From: SVMC01 sp045601345
GTDB lineage: Bacteria > Bacillota > Clostridia > Oscillospirales > Oscillospiraceae
DNA length: 9,010 bases
NCBI GenBank assembly: GCA_045601345.1
Contig: JAZRZL010000006.1
Location: forward strand, 1-9,010
Direction: 5' to 3'
The notes under the pieces were generated by a model. The model was not told the DNA's origin. It searched no databases and saw nothing but the letters and a program-made list of their open reading frames with translations. Positions 1 through 6,406 of this stretch are shown here, one piece after another (within the stretch, counting starts at the first letter, position 1; every line of letters begins with the position of its first letter). The translations under genes were made by a program, and so were the position numbers.

Positions 1-1
1 C

Positions 2-1102
2 GGCTACTACCAGTTCTTCGGCTTCTATGCAATGGAAGACTACCAGAATGCTGCCGGTATCCGCGGCGGCGACGGCGCAATCCAGGACTTCATCCGTAAG
101 GATGGTGCCATTACCCACGAAACCATGAATAGCGAACCCGGTCTTGCTACCAACGGTGCAACCTACTGGTTCAGAATCGTCAAGGAAGGCGATACCTACA
201 CCTGCTATCGTTCCGCCGACGGTGAAGAATTCACCGAAATGTTCGCTTACGAGAGCACCGGCATTGAGGCTGACAAGATCGCCATCGACGCTTACACCGG
301 CATGACCGAAGGCTATAGCTTCCTGCTCAAGAGCCTGACCTTCGAAGATGTCGGCGGCGGCCATGTGCATGACTATGTTCCTACGGTTACGGAACCCACC
401 TGCACCGAAGGCGGCTACACCACCTACAAGTGCGAATGCGGCGAGAGCTATGTTGCAGACGAGGTTGCAGCCCTTGGCCACAACTATGTCAGCGGCAAAT
501 GCACCCACTGCGGCGAGAAGGATCCCGACTACGTATGCGATGGCGGCGAAAGTTGCCCCGCTAAGGCCTACACAGATGCCCCCAAACCCGGCTCTTGGGC
601 ACATATCGGAATTGACTATTGTATTGAAAACGGTCTCATGAACGGTATGTCCAATACCCTCTTCAAGCCGGACGGCACCGTCACCCGCGGCCAGTTGGTC
701 ACCATCCTTTACCGCATTGCCGGTGAACCTGCATTCACTGCCGATGTCACCTTCACCGATGTCGAAGCTGGCAGATACTATACGAACGCAGTCAAGTGGG
801 CAGCAGAAAACGGCATTGTCAATGGCTACAAGGATGGTACCTTCAAGCCGGAGGCTCCCATCTCCCGCGAACAAATTGCCACCATTCTCTATCGTTACGC
901 CGGAAGCCCCGATGTTACCGGCACACTGGACTTTCCGGATGCTGACAAGGCTGGCAATTATGCGAAGGATGCTCTGGTTTGGGCAACACAGGAAGGCATC
1001 ATTACCGGTGTGAAGACCGTCAATGACACGATCCTTGATTCCAAGTCCAACGCTACCCGCGCACAGATTGCAACCATTATCATGCGCTATCTCAAGGGCT
1101 GA
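2..1102 (+). CDS. SLH-domain surface protein, C-terminal part (possible GH43-like glycoside hydrolase)
   Basis: The reading frame is open from base 2 with no start, so the gene begins outside the window; about 366 residues are visible. The first ~115 residues (bases 2-345) resemble the concanavalin-like C-terminal domain of GH43 beta-xylosidases/arabinofuranosidases: the segment YWFRIVKEGDTYTCYRSADG has the typical 'residues-DG' turn of that fold. Next comes a Cys-rich module (about 358-535) with CECG and CTHCG pairs, a module common in surface proteins of gut Clostridia. Three SLH repeats follow (about 566-730, 749-910, 930-1099), the first two with FKPDGTVTR and FKPEAPISR cores; the third is degenerate (LDSKSNATR). 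SLH repeats bind cell-wall secondary polymers, so the protein is probably exported and wall-anchored. Any catalytic domain would lie upstream. The SLH assignment is firm; the GH43-like assignment is a resemblance judged by eye. Confidence 0.88.
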   Translation, partial: GYYQFFGFYAMEDYQNAAGIRGGDGAIQDFIRKDGAITHETMNSEPGLATNGATYWFRIVKEGDTYTCYRSADGEEFTEMFAYESTGIEADKIAIDAYTGMTEGYSFLLKSLTFEDVGGGHVHDYVPTVTEPTCTEGGYTTYKCECGESYVADEVAALGHNYVSGKCTHCGEKDPDYVCDGGESCPAKAYTDAPKPGSWAHIGIDYCIENGLMNGMSNTLFKPDGTVTRGQLVTILYRIAGEPAFTADVTFTDVEAGRYYTNAVKWAAENGIVNGYKDGTFKPEAPISREQIATILYRYAGSPDVTGTLDFPDADKAGNYAKDALVWATQEGIITGVKTVNDTILDSKSNATRAQIATIIMRYLKG

Positions 1103-1132
1103 GCTTTTTACGTTTTCCCATAAGGAATTTCC

Positions 1133-1170
1133 GGCATCCTGACCGAGTAACATGGTCAGGATGCCTTTTT
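1133..1170 (+). terminator. Intrinsic terminator of the SLH-protein gene
   Basis: A perfect 12-bp stem (GGCATCCTGACC at 1133-1144 with GGTCAGGATGCC at 1154-1165) with a 9-nt loop is followed directly by five T. It lies 30 bp after the SLH gene stop and separates that gene from the transport operon, so the two are probably independent transcription units. Confidence 0.92.
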
Positions 1171-1233
1171 CATTATTGCATTGTATGAAATTCTATTTTT
1201 CTGCTTTTCGTTTTCATATTTTTACCGGCAAAA

Positions 1234-1243
1234 TAAACGTTTA
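1234..1243. promoter_or_regulatory. Possible LacI-family/CcpA-type operator
   Basis: TAAACGTTTA is a perfect 10-bp palindrome centred on CG, the hallmark of LacI-family operators. Compared with the catabolite-responsive element consensus TGWAANCGNTNWCA it has three mismatches (the first two bases and the last one). It lies about 220 bp upstream of the best candidate promoter, which is far for direct repression. A 10-bp palindrome in AT-rich DNA can arise by chance, so this is only a pointer to sugar-responsive or catabolite control. Confidence 0.27.
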
Positions 1244-1456
1244 CCTATTCTTAATATATCAGAAATACCTCTGAAAACAAAATACAGCAAAATATACAAA
1301 GGTTATTTGATAATATTTTCTCAGGTCATTTTCAGAATAATTCTTTATTGCCAGAGAAAACAGAACATCTTAAATGCTTGTGCTTTAACTGGATATTATA
1401 TACAAACTAATAGTTCTATCACTTTTCACAATTTTTTATTTTTTACAGAAAATTGA

Positions 1457-1485
1457 TTGACAGATTCTATTTTTCGTGGTTACAT
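1457..1485 (+). promoter_or_regulatory. Candidate sigma-A promoter for the transport/catabolism operon
   Basis: A perfect -35 box TTGACA lies at 1457-1462. After a 17-bp spacer comes TTACAT (1480-1485), a poor -10 that is preceded by TGG, an extended -10 feature. TACATA one base later is an equally poor alternative. Transcription would begin near 1492, giving a leader of about 53 nt before ytfQ. A weak -10 with a perfect -35 fits a promoter that needs an activator or is regulated, but no start site is known. Confidence 0.42.
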
Positions 1486-1544
1486 ATTAGGGAGGCAGAT
1501 TAGATATGCTGCCAGAAAATTAATTAAGAATGTGAGGAAAAAAA

Positions 1545-2507
1545 ATGAAAAAGGTTATTGCACTCCTGCTCGCTCTGGCTATGGTCTTTGCACTGTGTGC
1601 CTGTGGTGCCGCCAAGAAGGACAGCGGCTTGATCAAAGTCGGCATCATCAACAACGACCCCAACGAATCCGGCTATCGTACTGCTAACGTCAAGGACATG
1701 GAAAAGTATTTCTGCGCTGAGAACGGCTACGAAGCTGCTACCTTCTACTCCCTGAAGAACGAAGAGCAGATCGCTGCTGCTCAGAAGTTCGTTCAGGACG
1801 AAGTTGACTACCTCCTGATCTCTGCCGCCGGCACCGCTGGCTGGGACACCGTTCTGAAGGACGCTCAGGATGCAGGCATCAAGGTCATCCTGTTCGACCG
1901 CACCATTGATGCTCCCGATTCCCTGTACGAAGCTTCCATCGTCTCCGACATGGCCAAGGAAGGCCAGACTGCTGTTGACTGGCTTGCAAAGCAGGGTCTG
2001 GAAGAATACAACATCATCCACATCCAGGGTGTTATGGGTTCCTCCGCTCAGATTGGCCGCTCCGGCGCTCTCGATGAGAAGGTTGCTGCTGAAGCCAACT
2101 GGAACATCGTTACCCAGCAGACTGCTGAATGGAACGCTGATAATGCTCAGCAGATCGTTCAGGCTGTCATCGACGCAGGTACTCCCTTCAACGTCATCTA
2201 TGCTGAAAACGACGACATGGCCAAGGGCGCTGTTGCAGCACTCGACAAGGCTAACATCTCCCACGGCGTTGGCAAGGATGTCATCGTTATGGGCTTCGAC
2301 TGCAACAAGTGGGCTCTCGAAGAACTGAAGGCCGGCAACTGGAACTATGATGGTCAGTGCAACCCCTTCCAGGCTTCCTACATCGACGAGATCATCAAGG
2401 GTCTCGAAGAAGGCAAGGCTCCTGCTGAGAAGGTCGTTATCATGAACGAAAAGGGCTTTGACGCTTCCACCATCACCGATGAAGAAGTTGCCCAGTACGG
2501 CATCTAA
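1545..2507 (+). CDS. ytfQ: Sugar ABC transporter substrate-binding lipoprotein, YtfQ type
   Basis: This 320-residue protein captures the sugar outside the membrane and delivers it to the permeases. Residues 1-20 form a lipoprotein signal: MKK, a hydrophobic stretch, then LCAC with the likely lipidated Cys at 20 (Cys18 is an alternative). The mature part is a periplasmic-binding-protein type 1 fold (Peripla_BP_4). From memory it aligns along its length with E. coli YtfQ, the galactofuranose/arabinofuranose binder: ESGYR (41-45), the GW-VLK-A-DA segment, FDRTID (D118, R119) and NDDM (N222-M225). The start is fixed by GAGGA at 1534-1538, 6 nt before the ATG. It is first in the operon and followed by a terminator-like hairpin, so it is probably made in excess of the other subunits. 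The exact sugar is not proven; given araD downstream, L-arabinofuranose is the best guess, with galactofuranose, ribose or xylose possible. Confidence 0.92.
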   Translation: MKKVIALLLALAMVFALCACGAAKKDSGLIKVGIINNDPNESGYRTANVKDMEKYFCAENGYEAATFYSLKNEEQIAAAQKFVQDEVDYLLISAAGTAGWDTVLKDAQDAGIKVILFDRTIDAPDSLYEASIVSDMAKEGQTAVDWLAKQGLEEYNIIHIQGVMGSSAQIGRSGALDEKVAAEANWNIVTQQTAEWNADNAQQIVQAVIDAGTPFNVIYAENDDMAKGAVAALDKANISHGVGKDVIVMGFDCNKWALEELKAGNWNYDGQCNPFQASYIDEIIKGLEEGKAPAEKVVIMNEKGFDASTITDEEVAQYGI

Positions 2508-2540
2508 TCCCCCGATAAACATTTAATCATTTGGCAATCG

Positions 2541-2583
2541 GCACGCGGTACGGTATCTTTACCGCACCGCGTGCTCTCTTTTT
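2541..2583 (+). terminator. Intercistronic attenuating terminator between ytfQ and ytfR
   Basis: The left arm GCACGCGGT (2541-2549) pairs with ACCGCGTGC (2566-2574). After one A/C mismatch, CGGTA (2551-2555) pairs with TACCG (2560-2564) over a TCTT loop. The run TCTCTTTTT follows at 2575-2583. This has the form of an intrinsic terminator, yet the next gene of the same transporter begins 44 bp later, so partial readthrough or protection of the upstream ytfQ message from 3' decay is likely. Confidence 0.75.
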
Positions 2584-2611
2584 CACCGACCCGAGGGGTC
2601 ATACCAGTTTT

Positions 2612-2619
2612 GGGAGGAG
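2612..2619 (+). promoter_or_regulatory. Ribosome binding site deciding the ytfR start
   Basis: GGGAGGAG ends 7 nt before the ATG at 2627. The open frame extends back to 2531, but that longer version would begin before, and run through, the terminator hairpin at 2541-2583 and lacks a binding site. The start at 2627 also matches where ABC-ATPase homology begins. Confidence 0.85.
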
Positions 2620-2626
2620 AATCATA

Positions 2627-4144
2627 ATGTCTGACAGCGCAATCCTCAAAATGCGCTCCATCTGTAAATACTTTCCCGGTGTAAAAGCCTTGGAAAATGT
2701 GGATTTCACCCTTCGTGCAGGAGAAATCCATGCCCTTATGGGAGAAAATGGCGCAGGAAAATCGACCCTGATCAAAGTCCTTACCGGTGTTTATCCGAAG
2801 GACGGAGGCGAAATCTATCTCGGCGAGTCCGATACCCCCATTCAAATCAAATCCCCGCAGGATGCCCAGAAAAATGGCATCAGTACAGTTTATCAGGAAA
2901 TCTCTCTCTGTCCTAACCTGACGGTTGCAGAGAATATGTATATAGGAAGAGCGTCTGGCTCACTCACCAACTGGAGAAAAATGAATGCCTCTGCCCAGGC
3001 ACTTCTGGATTCCCTGACCATTCCTGCCAAAGCCACACAGCAGCTCTCCACCTGCTCCATCGCAGTGCAGCAAATGGTCGCCATCGCCCGTGCAGTGGAT
3101 ATGGATTGTAAGGTCCTGATTCTGGACGAGCCTACCTCCTCTTTGGATGAGCAGGAAGTCGAAAAGCTCTTCGGCCTTATGCGTGATCTGAGAGATCGCG
3201 GCGTAGGCATCATCTTTGTTACCCACTTCCTCGATCAGGTTTATGAGGTCTCTGACCGCATTACCGTTCTTCGTGACGGCAAGCTGGTCGGCGAATATGT
3301 GATTGAAGACCTGCCCAGAGTCATGCTGGTCTCCAAGATGCTCGGCAAAGATCTGGATGATCTGTCCGATATCAAGAAAGAAGCCAATCTGGCAGAGGTT
3401 AGCGAGGATGCCGTTCCCGTTCTGGAGGTGCAGCAGTTGGCCAGCTCTACCGGTGTCAAGCCCTTTGACTTCCATATCTTCAAGGGTGAGGTCAACGGCT
3501 TTACCGGCCTTCTCGGCTCCGGCCGAAGCGAATGTGTGCGCGCCATCTTCGGTGCTGACCGCACTTTGGGCGGCACTATTCTCATAAACGGCAAAAAAAT
3601 CAAAATTACCAAGCCCATTGATGCCATGAAAAACGGCATCGGCTATCTTCCTGAAGACCGAAAGCTGGACGGTATCGTTGGCGACCTGTCTGTTAAGGAG
3701 AATATCATTCTGGCACTGCAGGTCATGAAGGGCTTCTTCCGTCCCTTTACCCGTGCTCAGGCGGAAGCCTTTGCTGAGGAGTACATCAAGCTTCTTGACA
3801 TCAAGACCGCTTCTATGGATACCCCCATTAAGTCCCTATCCGGCGGCAACCAGCAGAAGGTCATCCTTGCCCGCTGGCTTCTAACCAACCCGCAGTACCT
3901 CATTCTCGATGAACCTACCCGCGGCATCGACATCGGCACCAAGATTGAAATTCAGAAGTTGGTGCTCAAGCTGGCCTCTGAGGGCAAGAGTATTACTTTC
4001 ATCTCTTCGGAGACCGACGAGATGCTTCGCACCTGCTCCCGCCTCGTGGTCTTGCGTGACCGCAAGGTGGTCGGCGAGCTCAAGGGTTCCGACCTTACCC
4101 AGAGCAAGATTATGACAACCATTGCAGGAGGTGACAAACAGTGA
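2627..4144 (+). CDS. ytfR: Sugar ABC transporter ATP-binding protein with two nucleotide-binding domains, YtfR/RbsA family
   Basis: This 505-residue cytoplasmic ATPase powers the importer. Domain 1 has Walker A GENGAGKST (39-47), a Q-loop in VYQEIS, a diverged signature loop (CSIAVQQ rather than LSGGQ), Walker B LILDEP (catalytic Glu168) and the H-loop His200. Domain 2 has a degenerate Walker A, GLLGSGRSE (294-302), lacking the usual Lys, plus a canonical signature LSGGNQQ (404-410) and Walker B LILDEP (Glu429). This asymmetry is normal for monosaccharide ATPases such as RbsA, MglA, AraG and YtfR, where one site is thought to be hydrolysis-weak. Length is typical. The gene ends in a 4-base GTGA overlap with ytfT, which suggests translational coupling. 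The subfamily name rests on its permease and binding-protein partners more than on its own sequence; araG or rbsA would be the alternative label. Confidence 0.94.
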   Translation: MSDSAILKMRSICKYFPGVKALENVDFTLRAGEIHALMGENGAGKSTLIKVLTGVYPKDGGEIYLGESDTPIQIKSPQDAQKNGISTVYQEISLCPNLTVAENMYIGRASGSLTNWRKMNASAQALLDSLTIPAKATQQLSTCSIAVQQMVAIARAVDMDCKVLILDEPTSSLDEQEVEKLFGLMRDLRDRGVGIIFVTHFLDQVYEVSDRITVLRDGKLVGEYVIEDLPRVMLVSKMLGKDLDDLSDIKKEANLAEVSEDAVPVLEVQQLASSTGVKPFDFHIFKGEVNGFTGLLGSGRSECVRAIFGADRTLGGTILINGKKIKITKPIDAMKNGIGYLPEDRKLDGIVGDLSVKENIILALQVMKGFFRPFTRAQAEAFAEEYIKLLDIKTASMDTPIKSLSGGNQQKVILARWLLTNPQYLILDEPTRGIDIGTKIEIQKLVLKLASEGKSITFISSETDEMLRTCSRLVVLRDRKVVGELKGSDLTQSKIMTTIAGGDKQ

Positions 4145-5262
4145 GTGCTCCCACCTTAAATGAAAAGAATTCCTTCGTCGGTAAACTCGGTGCAGGACTT
4201 CTGAAGCTGGTTCGTCACCAGATCTTCATCCCACTGGCCGCTCTGCTGGTTCTGGTTCTGTTCAATCTCATTGTTGATCCCAGCTTCTTCGCCATCAAAT
4301 TCGGACAGAGCAGCTCCGGCTTCCCGGTTCTGTCCGGTTCCCTGATTACAATTCTTGACAATGCCTCTGAGCTTGTCATTCTTGCCATCGGCATGACCCT
4401 TGTTACCTCATCCTCCGGTGGACAGGATATCTCCGTTGGCTCTGCCATGGCCATTGCGGGTAGCGTTACCCTGCGTGTGCTGTGCGGCACCAACTCCCGC
4501 CCCGATACCCTACAGGCTCCCATCATCGTGGCATTCCTTATTTGCTGCGTCGTGGCAATGCTCTTTGGTGCTTTCAATGGTGCTCTGGTTGCCTACCTCA
4601 AAATTCAGCCCATGGTCGCCACACTGATCCTCTTTACCGCTGGCCGCTCCATTGCTGCATGGATCAACAATAACGAGCTGCCCATCATCAGCGACCCCAA
4701 ATTCGGCTACTTTGGCAACTTCATCCCCGGCATTCCGGTACCGACACCCATCCTTATCACGCTCGCCTGTATCATAGTAATCTTTATCGTTTTGAAGGTC
4801 ACAAACCTTGGCCTCTACTCTCAGTCTGTCGGCATCAACCCCTATTCCGCTCGCCTCAATGGACTGAATCCTCAGATGGTCAAATTTATCACCTACGTCA
4901 TCCTCGGTCTGTGTGTTGCAGTTGCAGGCTTCATCAAGGTCAGCCGAATTTCCAGCATCAACTATTCCGTTGTGGCGAAGGATATCGAAATGGATGCCAT
5001 TCTGGCGGTAGCCCTCGGCGGCAACGCCCTCAGCGGTGGCAAGTTCAATATTTGGGGTTCCATTCTGGGTGCCTACGTTATCCAGTTCCTGGCCACCACC
5101 CTCTATAAGTTCCATGTTGAGTCTGTCGCACTGCCCGCTTACAAGGCAATCGTTGTCATCATCCTTGTTGCGCTCAGCGCTCCTACCGTGAAGGAATGGT
5201 TCGGCAAGGTTCGCAACAAGCTTGGCGCGAAAAAATCTATGGAGGAGGCGACGGCAGCATGA
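4141..5262 (+). CDS. ytfT: Sugar ABC transporter permease, YtfT type
   Basis: This 373-residue integral membrane protein of the BPD_transp_2 (RbsC/AraH-like) family forms one half of the translocation channel. Hydrophobic segments are visible around 28-45, 76-90, 126-152, 155-167, 201-220, 248-266, 283-295, 305-320 and 334-348. The family motif GGQDISVG is at 93-100 (GGIDLSVG in most relatives, so Gln replaces Ile), AYLKIQPMVATLIL at 151-164, and the cytoplasmic coupling-type segment EMDAILAV-LGGNALSGG at 283-300. These match YtfT of E. coli as I recall it. It starts with GTG at 4141 inside the ytfR stop (GTGA overlap), preceded by a near-perfect AGGAGGTGA (4126-4134) 6 nt upstream. Its stop overlaps the yjfF start by ATGA. 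It differs clearly from YjfF, so the channel is a heterodimer. Confidence 0.93.
   Translation: MSAPTLNEKNSFVGKLGAGLLKLVRHQIFIPLAALLVLVLFNLIVDPSFFAIKFGQSSSGFPVLSGSLITILDNASELVILAIGMTLVTSSSGGQDISVGSAMAIAGSVTLRVLCGTNSRPDTLQAPIIVAFLICCVVAMLFGAFNGALVAYLKIQPMVATLILFTAGRSIAAWINNNELPIISDPKFGYFGNFIPGIPVPTPILITLACIIVIFIVLKVTNLGLYSQSVGINPYSARLNGLNPQMVKFITYVILGLCVAVAGFIKVSRISSINYSVVAKDIEMDAILAVALGGNALSGGKFNIWGSILGAYVIQFLATTLYKFHVESVALPAYKAIVVIILVALSAPTVKEWFGKVRNKLGAKKSMEEATAA
5241..5248 (+). promoter_or_regulatory. Ribosome binding site deciding the yjfF start
   Basis: GGAGGAGG lies 10 nt before the ATG at 5259 and is embedded in the end of ytfT. The same frame is open from an upstream GTG (5196), but that would add 21 residues of low-quality, non-homologous sequence and lacks a better site. 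The ATGA overlap at 5259-5262 is the expected junction. Confidence 0.82.
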
Positions 5263-6314
5263 AACTGAAATCCAACGTTGACTCCAAGGGTCGACTCAAG
5301 AGCGCTCGCAGTATGTCCGATACCAACATTCTGCTCACCATCACCATCGCCGTCTTCTTTGTAATGTACTTCTGCGCTGTCGTTTTCCTTGGCTCCGGCT
5401 TCCTCAAACCCCAGACCTTCTTCAACATCCTCAATGAAAACGCTGCGCTCATTATCCTCTCGTGCGGTATGTCCATCGTCATGATCTCCGGCGGCATTGA
5501 TATCTCTGTTGGCTCCGTCACCATGCTGGTCTGCATGAGCTGCGCCGTCCATCTGGACTTTAACGGCGGCAGCATTGGTACCGCCATCCTCATTGCCCTC
5601 GGCATCGGCCTTGCCTACGGTCTTGTACAGGGCTTCCTTGTTGCCTACCTTGACATTCAGCCCTTCATTGTCTCGCTGGCAGGTCTGTTCTTCGGCAAGG
5701 GCATGACCACCATCGTCAATGCCACGCAGTTCAATGTGGCACATGAAGGCTTTAAGGCACTTAAGGACACCCGTCTGTACGTTCCCGGCATGGGCTCGTA
5801 CAACAAGGCCGACATCTATGTTCCCGCCTATGTGGAAATTGGCGTGGTCGTTGCACTCGTCATCGTCATTGCGCTATTCGTTCTGCTCCGCTGGAGCAAG
5901 CTTGGCCGCAGCTTCTATGCTGTGGGCGGCAACCAGCAGAGCGCCAACACCCTCGGCATCAACGTAAAGCGCACCAAGTTCCTTGCCCATCTGCTTTGCA
6001 GTGTTCTGGCAGGCATTGGCGGCTTTGTGTACTTCATGCACGTCGGTTCTGGTTCGCCCAGCCATGCGGCAGGTGCAGAAATGAACGCCATTGCCTCGTC
6101 CATCATCGGCGGCACATTGCTGACCGGCGGCGTTGGCAATATCGTCGGTACCTTCTTCGGTGTGCTCTCCCTGAGCACCATCAAGAACATCGTTACCTCG
6201 CTCGGTCTTGACGAGGCATGGTGGATCAACATCACCGTTGCTGCCATGATTTGTATCTTCCTTGTCATCCAGAGTATCGTCCTGATGCGTAAAAACCAGA
6301 AGACAGACAATTAA
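5259..6314 (+). CDS. yjfF: Sugar ABC transporter permease, YjfF type
   Basis: This 351-residue membrane protein is the second, non-identical permease of the importer (BPD_transp_2 family). After a basic, hydrophilic N-terminus (about 1-22), hydrophobic segments include roughly 24-44, 62-77, 86-96, 107-130, 136-147, 182-200, 221-241, 276-289 and 321-343. Family motifs: SGGIDISVGS (77-86), LDIQPFIVSLAGLFFGKG (131-148), YAVGGNQQSANTLGI (220-234) and EMNAIASSIIGGTLLTGGVG (274-293), all close to E. coli YjfF as I recall it. It is coupled to ytfT by an ATGA overlap. Pairing a YtfT-like with a YjfF-like permease is characteristic of furanose importers and argues against a plain ribose or galactose system. 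A strong hairpin follows in the 92-bp gap before the kinase gene. Confidence 0.92.
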   Translation: MKLKSNVDSKGRLKSARSMSDTNILLTITIAVFFVMYFCAVVFLGSGFLKPQTFFNILNENAALIILSCGMSIVMISGGIDISVGSVTMLVCMSCAVHLDFNGGSIGTAILIALGIGLAYGLVQGFLVAYLDIQPFIVSLAGLFFGKGMTTIVNATQFNVAHEGFKALKDTRLYVPGMGSYNKADIYVPAYVEIGVVVALVIVIALFVLLRWSKLGRSFYAVGGNQQSANTLGINVKRTKFLAHLLCSVLAGIGGFVYFMHVGSGSPSHAAGAEMNAIASSIIGGTLLTGGVGNIVGTFFGVLSLSTIKNIVTSLGLDEAWWINITVAAMICIFLVIQSIVLMRKNQKTDN

Positions 6315-6324
6315 ATTATCGCTG

Positions 6325-6363
6325 ACAGACAGCGTGTTGGCATTCATACAGCACGCTGTCTGT
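6325..6363 (+). other. Intercistronic hairpin between yjfF and the kinase gene
   Basis: ACAGACAGCGTGTTG (6325-6339) pairs with CAGCACGCTGTCTGT (6349-6363) as a 15-bp stem with one G-U pair and a 9-nt loop. The bases after it (TCCATATCATC) are not a T-run, so it is not a standard intrinsic terminator. It probably marks an RNA processing or 3'-end stabilising point between the transport and catabolic halves of the message; a weak or factor-assisted terminator is possible. Confidence 0.6.
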
Positions 6364-6406
6364 TCCATATCATCATGAACATCTTTTAAGAAAGCGAGAA
6401 ATCAAC

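Larger units (their letters stand above)
1171..1544 (+). other. AT-rich regulatory leader upstream of the transporter operon
   Basis: These 374 bases are visibly much richer in A+T than the flanking genes. I see no convincing gene. A 91-codon frame from 1181 starts with TTG immediately after the terminator, has no ribosome binding site and a composition set only by the AT bias. The stretch holds a candidate promoter (1457-1485), a short palindrome (1234-1243) and a five-codon open frame (ATG at 1506, TAA at 1521-1523) preceded by GGGAGG at 1490-1495. The start of ytfQ follows its own GAGGA site at 1534-1538. No riboswitch or T-box could be recognised. Confidence 0.6.

Noticed and set aside
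1181..1456. A 91-codon + strand frame in the AT-rich leader
   Set aside because: It begins with TTG right after the terminator, has no ribosome binding site, and its Phe/Ile/Tyr/Lys-rich product simply reflects AT-rich DNA.
1524..2522. A 332-codon minus-strand frame opposite ytfQ
   Set aside because: It is a shadow of the strongly biased ytfQ codons. Its protein shows no recognisable fold and the + strand product is unmistakable.
2531..2626. Upstream extension of the ATPase frame to an ATG at 2531
   Set aside because: This segment contains the terminator hairpin, lacks a ribosome site, and precedes the conserved N-terminus. The start at 2627 has a strong GGGAGGAG site.
3506..3532. Missing Walker A lysine in the second ATPase domain as a possible inactivating mutation
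   Set aside because: A degenerate second P-loop of the type GLLGSGRSE is the normal state in the RbsA/MglA/YtfR family, so it is not damage.
5196..5258. Upstream extension of the yjfF frame
   Set aside because: It overlaps ytfT by 67 bases and has no good ribosome site. The ATG at 5259 has GGAGGAGG upstream and forms the usual ATGA junction.
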